Assembly (NCBI GenBank): GCA_014529385.2
Contig: CM043948.1
Coordinates: 78,931,291 to 78,995,290, forward strand
Length of the DNA: 64,000 nucleotides
Direction of reading: 5' to 3'
DNA from: Adiantum capillus-veneris
Taxonomy: Eukaryota > Streptophyta > Polypodiopsida > Polypodiales > Pteridaceae
Position numbers and translations under genes: made by a program. This document shows, piece after piece, positions 55,334 through 64,000 of this stretch. The notes under the pieces are model-generated. The model was not told the origin of the DNA. It worked only from the letters and a program-made list of their open reading frames with translations, and ran no database searches. Within the stretch, counting starts at the first letter, position 1. Each line of letters opens with the position of its first letter.

Positions 55334-56668
55334 TTGAATCTCTATTTTTTTAATTTTTTTAAAACATTTCTAAGTCGAGTTAATTTTCTCACTCTCATAG
55401 TGGCAAGTGTAGCATTTCCAACCTTTACTGGTAAGGTGGGTGAGGATGCTGCAGACTTTCTAGACAACTTGGAAATAGCATGTGTCATCTCTGCGAGAGA
55501 TGATGATGCTTCGCGCTTGCGCATCTTCCCACTTCTAATGAAGGTGGAGGCAAGATCATGGTACAATGCCTTGGTACAAGCAACCAAGGAATGGTGGGAC
55601 TTATTAAGAGCAGCCTTTGTCAAGAGTTTTGGAGATGGCACAACATCAGAGAATCTATGGCAATTGTTGACAGAGTTGAAGAAGGGCAGTATGCTGGAAT
55701 ACGCATCATATGAGTCAAAGTTTGTAGATTTATGGGGGCGATGGGTTGCATCGCTAAGAGAGGATGAGGGGGCACCTGATTTTCTAAAGAAGGATCGGTT
55801 TGTGGCTAGATTATGGCCAACTCTTAAAGAGAAGGTGAAGGGAAGGTTTCCTGCTACGTATGAGCTAGCAGCTGAAGTGGCCCACCTTAAAGACAATAAG
55901 TTGCACCTACAAGCCAGGAATATCAATGAAGAGGAAGCCGTTAGGACCCGACCACCTCTAGCACCACCTACAACAGCCGCCTAGAGGATTCAACCACAAG
56001 AACCAATTGAAGATCAGCAAGACCTGCTCAATCGAATCACCAATCAACTTGAGAATCTCTCAGTCCATATTATACAACAAGGGCATGCAAACAATCGCAA
56101 CCAAGAGCAAGGAAGAGGACAACGAAGGCAAGACCAAGAATACCACTGCTACAATTGTGGGGAGGATGGTCATGGCATGTACTACTTTCCACACCCAAGG
56201 AAGCAGAATTTCAACAAAGGAGCTAGGAAAAACCAGGTTTCACCACCGACAGCAAGACCACCACCACCGAGGACACCACAACAAGCACCACCCATTCAAC
56301 CACAACCACCACCACCACCACAACCTCTCATTCCACCCTTACCCCGACCACTAGTTGGAAATCAAACAGTAAGCGTCATCAGTCTTGAAGGTAAAGGAAA
56401 GGAGAAAGTGGAGGAGGATATCAAGGGAGTAGCAAAAGGTAAGACCAAGTTTAAAGGAGTAGATGCCATAGGGGTAAAACGTGCTAGGCAAGGTGAATCT
56501 TCCCAAAAGGAAGAAAAGATGAAGACTAAAGGGGAATCTAGCAAAAAGCCCTCCAAGTCACGACGTAAAATTGACATTGTAGATTTCTCTTTGGGTGAAT
56601 GTTCTAAACCATATGATTTGGTTCAAGATGTTTCTGTGCAGGGCCCAAAAATCACTTGGCCCCAATAA
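55334..56668 (+). pseudogene. Ty3/gypsy Gag
   Basis: The Gag region is open from 55334 apart from TAG at 55982. The capsid-type Retrotrans_gag domain is clear (FTGKVGEDAADFLDNLE, then MKVEARSWYNALVQATKEWW, then YESKFVDLWGRW). A knuckle CYNCGEDGHGMYYF has Phe for the last Cys. A proline/histidine-rich and then Lys-rich linker leads to the protease after TAA 56666. The first 30 residues from ATG 55334 are hydrophobic and Phe-rich, which is odd for Gag, so the true start is probably further upstream or near VASVAFPTFTG. All of it is in the same frame as pro-pol. Confidence 0.88.
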
Positions 56669-56686
56669 CTCCACCTAGCACCTAGG

Positions 56687-57850
56687 GTGAGGAGACAATG
56701 GACAAAGATGGTTAGCACGAGACGACCAAAGCCAAAGATAGCTGGGGCTATCTCTGGGAGGAATCTAGATGACATACTGCCAGTGATGGATGCTTACATC
56801 AAAGGGCAACACATCTCCAATATCTACATCGATGGTGGCGCACAAATATGCGTCATGAGTGAAAAAATGATGCACCGTTTGGGTTTAGAGGTGAGTCGGC
56901 CAGCACCATGCCAAGCCAAAATGGCAAATAATTTAAAAGTTCAATGTGTTGGTGTCATAAATGCAGTTAGGATAAAGGCATTCAACACCGAGGTAGATGT
57001 GGACATCTTTGTCATGCCACACAAAGGGGAGGGCTATCCTATCATTCTAGGGAGGCCTTGGCTTATGGCTATGAGAGCTAAGCAAGACTGGGACACAGGC
57101 ATAATCGAGATGAAGGATGCAAAAGGGAGGCCAATACTTTACGACATGAAGACAGGTCGACAATGCGACATGGATCTAGAAACCTCTATGGATGAGTTTT
57201 CTAGTGGTGACTCTTCAACCACTTCAGAGGAGGAGTCAGCAGTGAGTGAAGAAAGTGACAGTAGCATTGAGGTGATGGGGATCATTCTCAAGGACCCTAA
57301 GAAGATGGAGCAACTTGATTTCTCATCATCAAACCAAGGGGAGACACCAGGTATACAACCTTTGGTAGAAGCACATAAGCTACATCAAATGCTCTCTAGT
57401 GAGTTGTGTGGAAAGGAGCGTGAAGATTATATTTTGATGCTAAGTAATTTTACCACATTGTTCATTGATGAATATGATAAAATCACTGGCATCACAGTAG
57501 TTCAACATCACATTAAGCTCAAGGAGGGAAGTAAACCTGTAGTGCAGAAGCTCAGGTGGCTAGGAGTAATTCAACAAGATGCCCTGCTCAAAGAGGTGAG
57601 GAAGTTGCTAGAAGCCGGGTTTATCTATCTTGTTGAAGACTCAGAGTGGGTTTCTCTAGTGGTAGTCACACCAAAGAAGAATGGTAAGTGGAGGGTTTGT
57701 GTTGATTACAAGACTCTTAATGTACCCACAAAGAGGGACCATTTTCCTCTTCCTTTTCAAGACGAAATACTCAATGAGGTAGCAGGACATGAGCGCTACA
57801 TGGTATGTGATGGTTACTCAGGCTACTTCCAAATTAGTATCGCTGAATAA
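56687..57850 (+). pseudogene. Ty3/gypsy protease and start of reverse transcriptase
   Basis: Open frame of 387 residues. The protease motif is IYIDGGAQICVMSE (D-G-G-A), followed by YPIILGRPWLMAMRAKQDW. After an acidic Ser/Glu linker the polymerase begins: YILMLSNFTTLFIDEYDKI, IKLKEGSKPVVQKLRW, EVRKLLEAGFIYLVEDSEWV, KKNGKWRVCVDYKTLN and YMVCDGYSGYFQISIAE. It ends at TAA 57848, but the reading continues in the same frame. In an intact copy this would be part of one gag-pro-pol protein. Confidence 0.92.
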
Positions 57851-58640
57851 GATCAAAAGAAGACAACCTTCATCACACCATGGGGATGTTTTTCTTACAG
57901 AGTTATGCCTTTTGGTCTCACTAATGCTCCAGCCACTTTTCAGCGATATGTGACATTTGTTTTTCAGCCATTCTTTGGAAAATCAATCCGTGTTTTTATT
58001 GATGACTTTTGTATCTATAGCTCTCGCTCTCTTCATTTGGAGAAAGTTTATTAAGGTCTAGCTAGGCTACAAGCTTTGGGGGGCCAACTCAATGTGGAGA
58101 AATGCCACATTGGTGAAAGCAAGGTTACTCTTCTTGGCCATGTGATCTCGGCCAATAGCATTTAAGCTGACCCAAGCAAGGTTCAAGCCTTGCTGGCTTT
58201 GACCTCTCCCACCACAAAAAAGCAGTTGGTCTCTTTTCTTCAAAAGGTGAGGTATTTGAGTAGGTTCATTCACTTGCTCTCCCAAGTGGTTCTTCCTTTA
58301 CAACAAGTTACCTTAACAATGGTTTTCTCCATTGGGAATCTCTTGGATTCTCACTCTGACAATGAGGCAGAATATGCAGCCTTAACTCTTGGGTTAGAGT
58401 GGTGTGTGACACAGGGCATTCAACGATTAAATGTATTTGGTGATGCCATGATTTCTATAAAACAAATACAAGGAACTTGGGCTTGTAAAAATCATAGCTT
58501 GCTAGGCCATTTGCGCAAAGTCAAGGAACTTTTAGGGAAATTTCAAGTTGTACAATTACATCATGTCCCTCGAGCAGAAAATCAAGAAGCAGATGCTCTA
58601 GCTACAGAGAAGCTGCAAGATGTTTCAGTGGTGGGTGCTA
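57851..58640 (+). pseudogene. Ty3/gypsy polymerase palm to RNase H, with internal deletion
   Basis: Same frame as the preceding part. It reads KKTTFITPWGCFSYRVMPFG, then LTNAPATFQRY, the catalytic box RVFIDDFCIYSS (F-I-D-D intact), LLGHVISANSI and RYLSRFIHLLSQVVLPLQ. Stops are TAA 58052 and TAA 58163. Within about 35 residues it jumps to DNEAEYAALTLGLEWCV, GDAMISIKQIQGTWACKN and VPRAENQEADALA. These match the second, archaeal-like RNase H found in Tat-group elements. The usual Ty3 RNase H and the front of the second one are missing, an in-frame loss. Confidence 0.85.
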
Positions 58641-60010
58641 TCAAGTTGAAGCTGCCTCTCTTCCAAGGTAGCGATGCTATTCCTGACATCATGAGTTTCT
58701 TGGACACAGGAGAGTGTCCTAAGGATCTTACTAAGGGCCAAAAGCAGTGGCTTGTGCGCAAGGCAACAAAATACCGCCTTATCAATGACGACCTCTACTG
58801 TAAGGATAAGGATCAAATTCTTAGGCGTGTACCTCTCTCTAGAGAGATCACTGAAATCATTTCAAGTTGCCATGATGGTGTTTGTGGAGGACACTTTGCA
58901 CTTGACATAACTAGTAGAAAGATTCTACAAGCCGGGTTTGTATGGCCTAGTCTACATAGGGATGTGCATCATTGGTGTAAAACATGCAAGGAATGTCAAA
59001 AGGCAGGGGATAGGAGGCTCACATATGAGCCACAGACTCCTATAATCTCATATGGACCATTTGAAAAATGGCGAATTGATGCTATTGGGCCTTTGCCAAG
59101 GAGCCAATCAGGTAAATTTTATATCATCATGGGTGTGGACTACATGACCAGGTGGGCTGAAGCAGTTGCCACCACCCGGATTACAGCTAAGGAAGTGGCT
59201 AAGTTCGTATTTGAAAACATTTGTTGCCATTTTGGCACTCCTCTTGAAATAATTTCTGACAGGGGACCAGGTTTTAGAGGAGACCTTGTAGGAGAGCTAA
59301 TGGAGAAGTTAGGTATCTCACGACGACACTCAACTCCCTACTACCCACAATGCAATGGTTTGGTGGAAAAGGTAAATGGTATGATCTGCAAGATCATCAC
59401 TAAACATGTAAACAATCACAAAAGTGATTGGGACAAGCATCTTATAGCTGCACTTTGGGCTTATGGCACTTCATTTTGCACATCCCTTGGGTTCACACCA
59501 TATCACTTGGTGTTTGGTAAGGAAGCCATTTTACCCATTGAAGTACAATTGGCTAGTCTCAGGGTGCTAGCTGGGCAGGTGGAACTTCCTAATGCTCATC
59601 TCCACAACCACATGCTTGATTTAGAGAGGCTTCAACTAGACAGAGAAGATGCTATCAACTATTATGCAGCACAGTCAGAGCAACGTCAACTTACCTTCAA
59701 CAAGGGACTTAGGGCAAAAGGTCTCAATAAAGGTATGTTGGTCCTACGGTATGATAACAGATTTGACACTAGGAAGGATAAAAAGTTTTCACCCAGATGG
59801 GAGGGGCCATTTGTAATTAGAAAGCGCTACGCCAATGGCAATTACCGATTGATGGATGGAAATGGTAGGCTCCACAAAACACGTGTCAATGGATGGAGGT
59901 TGAAGCAATACTTTTTGAGATTTGATCAAACACCTATGATAGAAATCCCCGAGGAGGGAGACTCCTCCACCTCAATTGAAGAAGAATCAAGTACAACGCT
60001 AGAGGCATGA
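58641..60010 (+). pseudogene. Ty3/gypsy integrase
   Basis: Continuous open frame to TGA 60008. The zinc domain is complete (CHDGVCGGHFALD, then WCKTCKECQKAGDR). The DDE core has Asp in WRIDAIGPL, Asp in EIISDRGPGFRG and Glu in CNGLVEKVNGM, so its catalytic residues are intact. TPYHLVFGKEAILPIE and a C-terminal chromatin/DNA-binding part follow (KFSPRWEGPFVIRKRYANGN, then HKTRVNGWRLKQYF), and the protein ends with an acidic Ser/Glu tail. I see no chromodomain. This is the best-preserved part of the element, though it can only be translated past several upstream stops. Confidence 0.93.
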
Positions 60011-60025
60011 ATACCTCTAGCCTTC

Positions 60026-60034
60026 GGGAGAGGG
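60026..60034 (+). promoter_or_regulatory. Polypurine tract
   Basis: GGGAGAGGG four bases before the 3' LTR start. Confidence 0.75.
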
Positions 60035-60038
60035 CTAA

Positions 60039-61975
60039 TGAGGCAAGATTTTCCATGCATGGGAACCCCCCCATATACCTTTGCCTTTTTTCCAAAATAT
60101 TTTCTATTATATAAGTTACTTTTGATTTTTCTTCCCTTTTTCACAAAAGTTTTAGCCTTTATCAAATAAATAAGACTTATGCTAATCAATCACGATGTAG
60201 CATAAATAAGTAAGCTTTCTTTGTTGATATCTCTTTTGACCTTAAATATTAAATATATATATTCTAAATTACATTATATAGTTTAGTATTTTCTAATATA
60301 TTTTTCATGTATATATATTATTCCACTCTACCAAATATTTTATTCACTAGTTTTCATTTTCAAACCTCAACCCCACTTTCAAATTTCAATAATACCTCCA
60401 TGTAGATGATTGCCAATCTTTTCAAAACTCTAGGTCATGTTTTCATACACATGAACGAGCTTACACTTGAAGGCAAGAGAGAAGTCCACTCAAAGGGGAC
60501 CACCAAAAGACCTTTGCAACCACAAATAATATAGTATTTGGCTGAATTTTTTAAGTAGAGAATAACCCCGACTCTGAAGAAGCGTTCAACATGAAAGATG
60601 TAGTTCGTGACCTCAACTTTTAGCTCAATTTGTTTCAGAATTTTTGGAGTTATGAACATTGAGATATGATTTTTGTAGTGGACCCCATTTTTCTCGTGTA
60701 ATGGTGACACAGGCCATCCCCAATTTTCTTCCCTCTAGAATGGCTATGGTTCTACAAGTCTTCAAGCATGATTACAAGAGACAAGGCTCTTTTAATGAGG
60801 TCTTGGCAAGTCTAGAGTGATTCTATCACCATTTTTGGAGGATCCATCCTCATCAACAACTATCCACCTTTGACAATCTCTCTTGTAAATTTCTTACCTC
60901 TCTCTTCTCTCCCTAATAAGCTTATGTCTAGCCAAAGCTAGACTATTGTAAATATCTCCTATCCTCTACATCCTATCCACATTCTCTCATCTTCTCTCTC
61001 TATTGACTTTGGTATTTTAAACAATGAGGAGACAAGATGGGAGCCACAGTCACATGCACCCCATTTTCCTAGTCACCAAAGTGGGACACTCACCTCAAAT
61101 AGAAATATTGTTAAATCCTCCCCTCCTTCCCTATATAAGGAGGCCATGAGAGCTCACTTGGAAACACACACACACACACACACACCTATCCATACACACT
61201 CTTGTGCTACATGCTTGTAGCATGAACCCTAATCACATAATCACAACACCATCATCATCACCATCACCATGCACAAAAGATGAGCACCACACCTCCACAC
61301 CACTTGTAATTAAGGGTTGAAGGCACAATTTCAAGAAGAATAAGGGTGGACACACTCATGATATTTCTCGCCATCAACTCCCATCTCTCCATTATGCCTC
61401 CTACGATCTTGTCCCCTTCTCATTTTCCTGCCATACGCTACCTATTGTAATCATCTTTTGCAAGCAATCAACACACTCCATCTTGGTGCCATACTTTGTG
61501 TCGCTTTCGATACATCTCATTGTGAGTATGGTTTATGCTTGTTCCTTGCCTTTTTTTTCTGCTTATGTAAAGGTGTGCGGATTCGCCACCATACACACAC
61601 TCTCTCTCTCCCTCTCATATTCCTATCATCTTGCTACTTCCATCTTGAGGTGTGCGGATTCTCCACCTCTTGTATGATAAGTGAGCATACTCGCAAGTTT
61701 CCCCTTCTTCATTATCTTCCTTACTAACATGCACGAGTAGCAAGCCCATTCTCACTCATTCACCACTCCTCTCACCTTATTCTCCAACCACCCCATTCCA
61801 CATTTGGGCGTGGATCTTGAAATTGTTTTCCATGGCATGTTTCATTGTGTATATGTATGCGTCCTAGCCACATATCTTGCTAGTTGGTGCCCCTATTGTG
61901 TATCCCCCATGATGAGGCCATTGTGCATAGTCTTGGTGTAGAGGCCACTGGGTCTATTTTTTAGTCTGCCTCTCA
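60039..61975 (+). mobile_element. Ty3/gypsy 3' LTR (1,937 bp)
   Basis: Begins TGAGGCAAGATTTTCC and ends GTCTGCCTCTCA, almost the same length as the 5' LTR, with scattered substitutions of a few percent by eye. TATATAA lies at 61132-61138. It is followed by ACAG, the target duplication. Confidence 0.95.
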
Positions 61976-61979
61976 ACAG
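61976..61979. repeat. Target-site duplication ACAG (right)
   Basis: Repeats 52061-52064. Confidence 0.75.
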
Positions 61980-61997
61980 CATCTCAGAACTGAAAAA

Positions 61998-62935
61998 ATG
62001 TCACTTTGCATTTTTGTTGCCGACTTGAAGGCAATGTCGAACAAAACTCGGAAGGGTGGAAAATCCACACTTGCCATGGAGAATGATGCAAGATCTCCAA
62101 GGATTTTGGATGCTAATCCAACCACATCGTCTACAACAATGGACGCAATGATCATGGCTTACTTGATCTCATTACAAGAAACCGTCAATGAGGAAGGTGA
62201 AGAGTTGCGCGCACCTGCAATGGAGAATGGTACTTCAAGAGTTCTTGTTGTGGAGAATGAGCACCTCAAGAAGGTTCTTGAAATGAAAACAACACGCTTG
62301 GTGCATCTTGAGAATGAAGTTCAAGAATGTAAGCGCTCTCTTGTGAACATGAATGTATTGAAAGAGGAAACGATACATACAATATGACATGATGTATGTG
62401 AGATGAGAAATGCATCCAAATCATGGGCTGATATATGTAAGGATAATGTGGTTTCTACATCTCCTATCATGCAAGCCGTTGTCCAAGCAAAGAATGTAGA
62501 GAATGTGGAAGCTCAAGAATTGCAAGAACGGCAAAAACGCTCAAAGAACATTGTCATTTGTGGAATCAAGGAGGAAAGCATGTAAACACCCCAATCTCTT
62601 GCATTTGCTATTGAAGAGTTTTTTGCTACACACTTTGGCATGTATGGAATCATGGATTATGGTGCACATCAAGTTGGAAAACAAGGAGTATCTTGCTCGG
62701 GAGAAATACCTATTGTATGTACCATGGCTGATGAGGTAAAGAGAAAGATCATCCTTGACAATTGTTGAATCTACCTCAAAGGAATGGGTTATAATGTATA
62801 TGAGGATCGCACCCTTATGCAACAAAATGTACGTCACAAAGCATATGAGGAAAGAACCAAGCAGGTCAATGTGTCATCTCAAGAAGAAAAGTCACTTGAG
62901 AAGGATGCAAGTCCAACAAACAAATAGGGACACAT
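61998..62935 (+). pseudogene. LINE-like ORF1 region (coiled coil and RNA-binding-like)
   Basis: The plus-strand frame 61998-62387 (129 residues) ends in a heptad-rich coiled coil (VVENEHLKKVLEMKTTRLVH, then LENEVQECKRSLVNM). After a stop, frames around 62403-62935 read WADICKDN, then RSKNIVICGIKEES, FAIEEFFATHFG, VKRKIILDNC and EDRTLMQQNVRHKAYEERTK. Together these resemble the RRM-like and C-terminal parts of L1-type ORF1 proteins, which bind element RNA as trimers. Stops and frame changes break it. It directly precedes an endonuclease region on the same strand. The Ty3/gypsy insertion begins its right flank 22 bases upstream of the first ATG. Confidence 0.6.
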
Positions 62936-64000
62936 GATCTATGAGACCAATTCATGCTCGCGAATAAGCTTTTGGAATTGTAACTGCTATCCAGGGAATG
63001 CGGGAATTGGCATTGATGAGCTCGCCAATGACTTTGATGTGATACTTCTTGTCGAAACATGGGAGCATGATGCGCAACGGATTCTTGGATTTGACAAATA
63101 TGATGTGCATTCTTTGATGTGGATCAAAATGCAAAGCAACATAGAGGCTAGGGAGGTGTAGCATGTATGATCAAAAAGGGTTTGAAAGATGGTTCCATTG
63201 TCAAAGAAGATAAGTATGAACGCTACTTATGGCTGAAAATCAGCCCACCCAATGGTCAATTCATATTTGTGGTTGGTTGCTACATTCCTCACTATGACTC
63301 CAACTTTTATGCTCGCTCGGATATGGATAGAGATCAACCCTTTGTTAAACTAGAGGAGACACTTCTCATTACAAGGACCAAGGTGAAGTCATTATCTTTC
63401 GAGACATGAATGCTCGCACGAATACATTACAACATGACACACAACAAGTTGACAAGAAGGATGGATGACTCATACATGTATAATCGAAGTTCTAATGATG
63501 CAAAAGAATTGGATCACTATGGAAAGTCATTTCTACATATGTGCAATAGTACTAGAATGCTCATTGCAAATGGTGTATCTTTATGGCAAGGCACCAATGA
63601 CTTTACATGTAGAAAGTACAATGGTGATAGTGTGATCGACTATATGTTGTTTTCGGAATCCAGTCTAGAATGCATACAAAGCTTTACACTTGGTGAATGG
63701 AATCCGGAATCGCATCATAGGATGCTATGTATTGACCTCAAGTGTGGTAAAAGACCGGAGCATGTAGCCTCCAATCATGATGTGAATCATTTGTACCTAC
63801 GTCTAGACTTCAAACGAGCACCTATATATGTTGATATGGTGGACCAAATGTTAAGCATGACAGAGCATCAAGAGAGCCCAACATTAGAATGCAAGTGGAA
63901 AGTTTTCAAAGAAGTAATTTGTTGTTGTGCAAGGGAATGCTTTTTGATGAAACACATGTCTTGCAAAAGATCTAAGAAGGGTAGCACCAATAAGAAATGG
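62936..64000 (+). pseudogene. LINE-like AP endonuclease (EEP fold), runs off the edge
   Basis: Plus-strand frames give an exonuclease-endonuclease-phosphatase domain: RISFWNCNCYPGN, FDVILLVETWEHDAQR (catalytic Glu), GGVACMIKKGLKDG, YLWLKISPPNGQFIFVVGCY, then DMNARTNT after a shift. Next come NDFTCRKYNGDSVIDYMLFS and WNPESHHRMLCIDLK. The last block is normally S-D-H, and here the Asp is His. In LINEs this enzyme nicks target DNA to prime reverse transcription. The polymerase would lie beyond 64000. Several frameshifts (near 63120, 63390 and 63440) disable it. It could alternatively be an EEP-domain host gene relic, but the ORF1-like part upstream favours a LINE. Confidence 0.75.

Noticed and set aside
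55334-60010. In-frame TAA and TAG stops might be recoded, or fixed by RNA editing as in fern organelles.
   Set aside because: All three stop codons occur as breaks in the elements here, catalytic residues are also lost, and stop-removing editing is known from organelles, not nuclear retroelements. Plain mutation is simpler.

Overview
This window looks like nuclear DNA from a land plant with a large, repeat-rich genome. The evidence is the class of elements present: Ty1/copia and Ty3/gypsy retrotransposons with initiator-Met-type or Asp-type tRNA primer sites, several LINE fragments, and long (CT)n, (AC)n and (AT)n microsatellites. There are no bacterial-style operons and no tRNA or rRNA genes that I can see. 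A fern or another large-genome lineage is a guess. The only non-transposon gene I can support is a small family encoding secreted cysteine-rich peptides.

Layout. 0.9-4.2 kb: minus-strand Ty3/gypsy pol and a CCHC gag remnant. 4.2-8.8 kb: no recognisable gene. 8.8-11.9 kb: minus-strand gag with its own LTR and primer site, broken by a small LTR-like insertion. 12.5-15.2 kb: a copia remnant split by a solo LTR with 4-bp target duplications. 15.2-21.2 kb: a minus-strand Ty3/gypsy gag-pro-pol remnant. 22.4-36.4 kb: the cysteine-rich peptide family. It has two genes in inverted orientation, each preceded by a LINE fragment in its own orientation, plus two truncated tandem copies. Inside this region sits a Ty3-like element (25.57 to about 31.3 kb) with a 2.4-kb leader full of palindromes. 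36.75-41.98 kb: a full-length Ty1/copia element with 321-bp LTRs and a perfect ATTTG target duplication, inserted in a 450-bp tandem repeat. 44.5-49.5 kb: a minus-strand relative of the 25.6-kb element, with its own palindrome array of different sequence. 50.0-50.7 kb: a Ty3 reverse-transcriptase fragment. 52.06-61.98 kb: a full-length Ty3/gypsy element with 1.94-kb LTRs. 62.0-64.0 kb: a LINE-like element (ORF1-like part, then endonuclease) running off the right edge.

The most unusual signal is shared by the two related elements at 25.6 and 49.5 kb. Both have a primer site matching or derived from the tRNA-Asp type. Both have a leader of 2.4-2.8 kb holding eight regularly spaced short palindromes centred on CGCG, followed by a small conserved ORF upstream of gag. 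The palindrome is nearly constant within an element but entirely different between the two, and one arm of each seems to occur in that element's own LTR. The second notable system is the cysteine-rich peptide family. One paralogue has lost its stop codon and reads through its old 3' UTR into a microsatellite. Two tandem mini-copies join the 5' UTR directly to the cysteine-rich exon region.

Nearly every retroelement here is decayed by in-frame stops, frameshifts, deletions or lost catalytic residues. All domain calls come from reading motifs by eye, without any database search.
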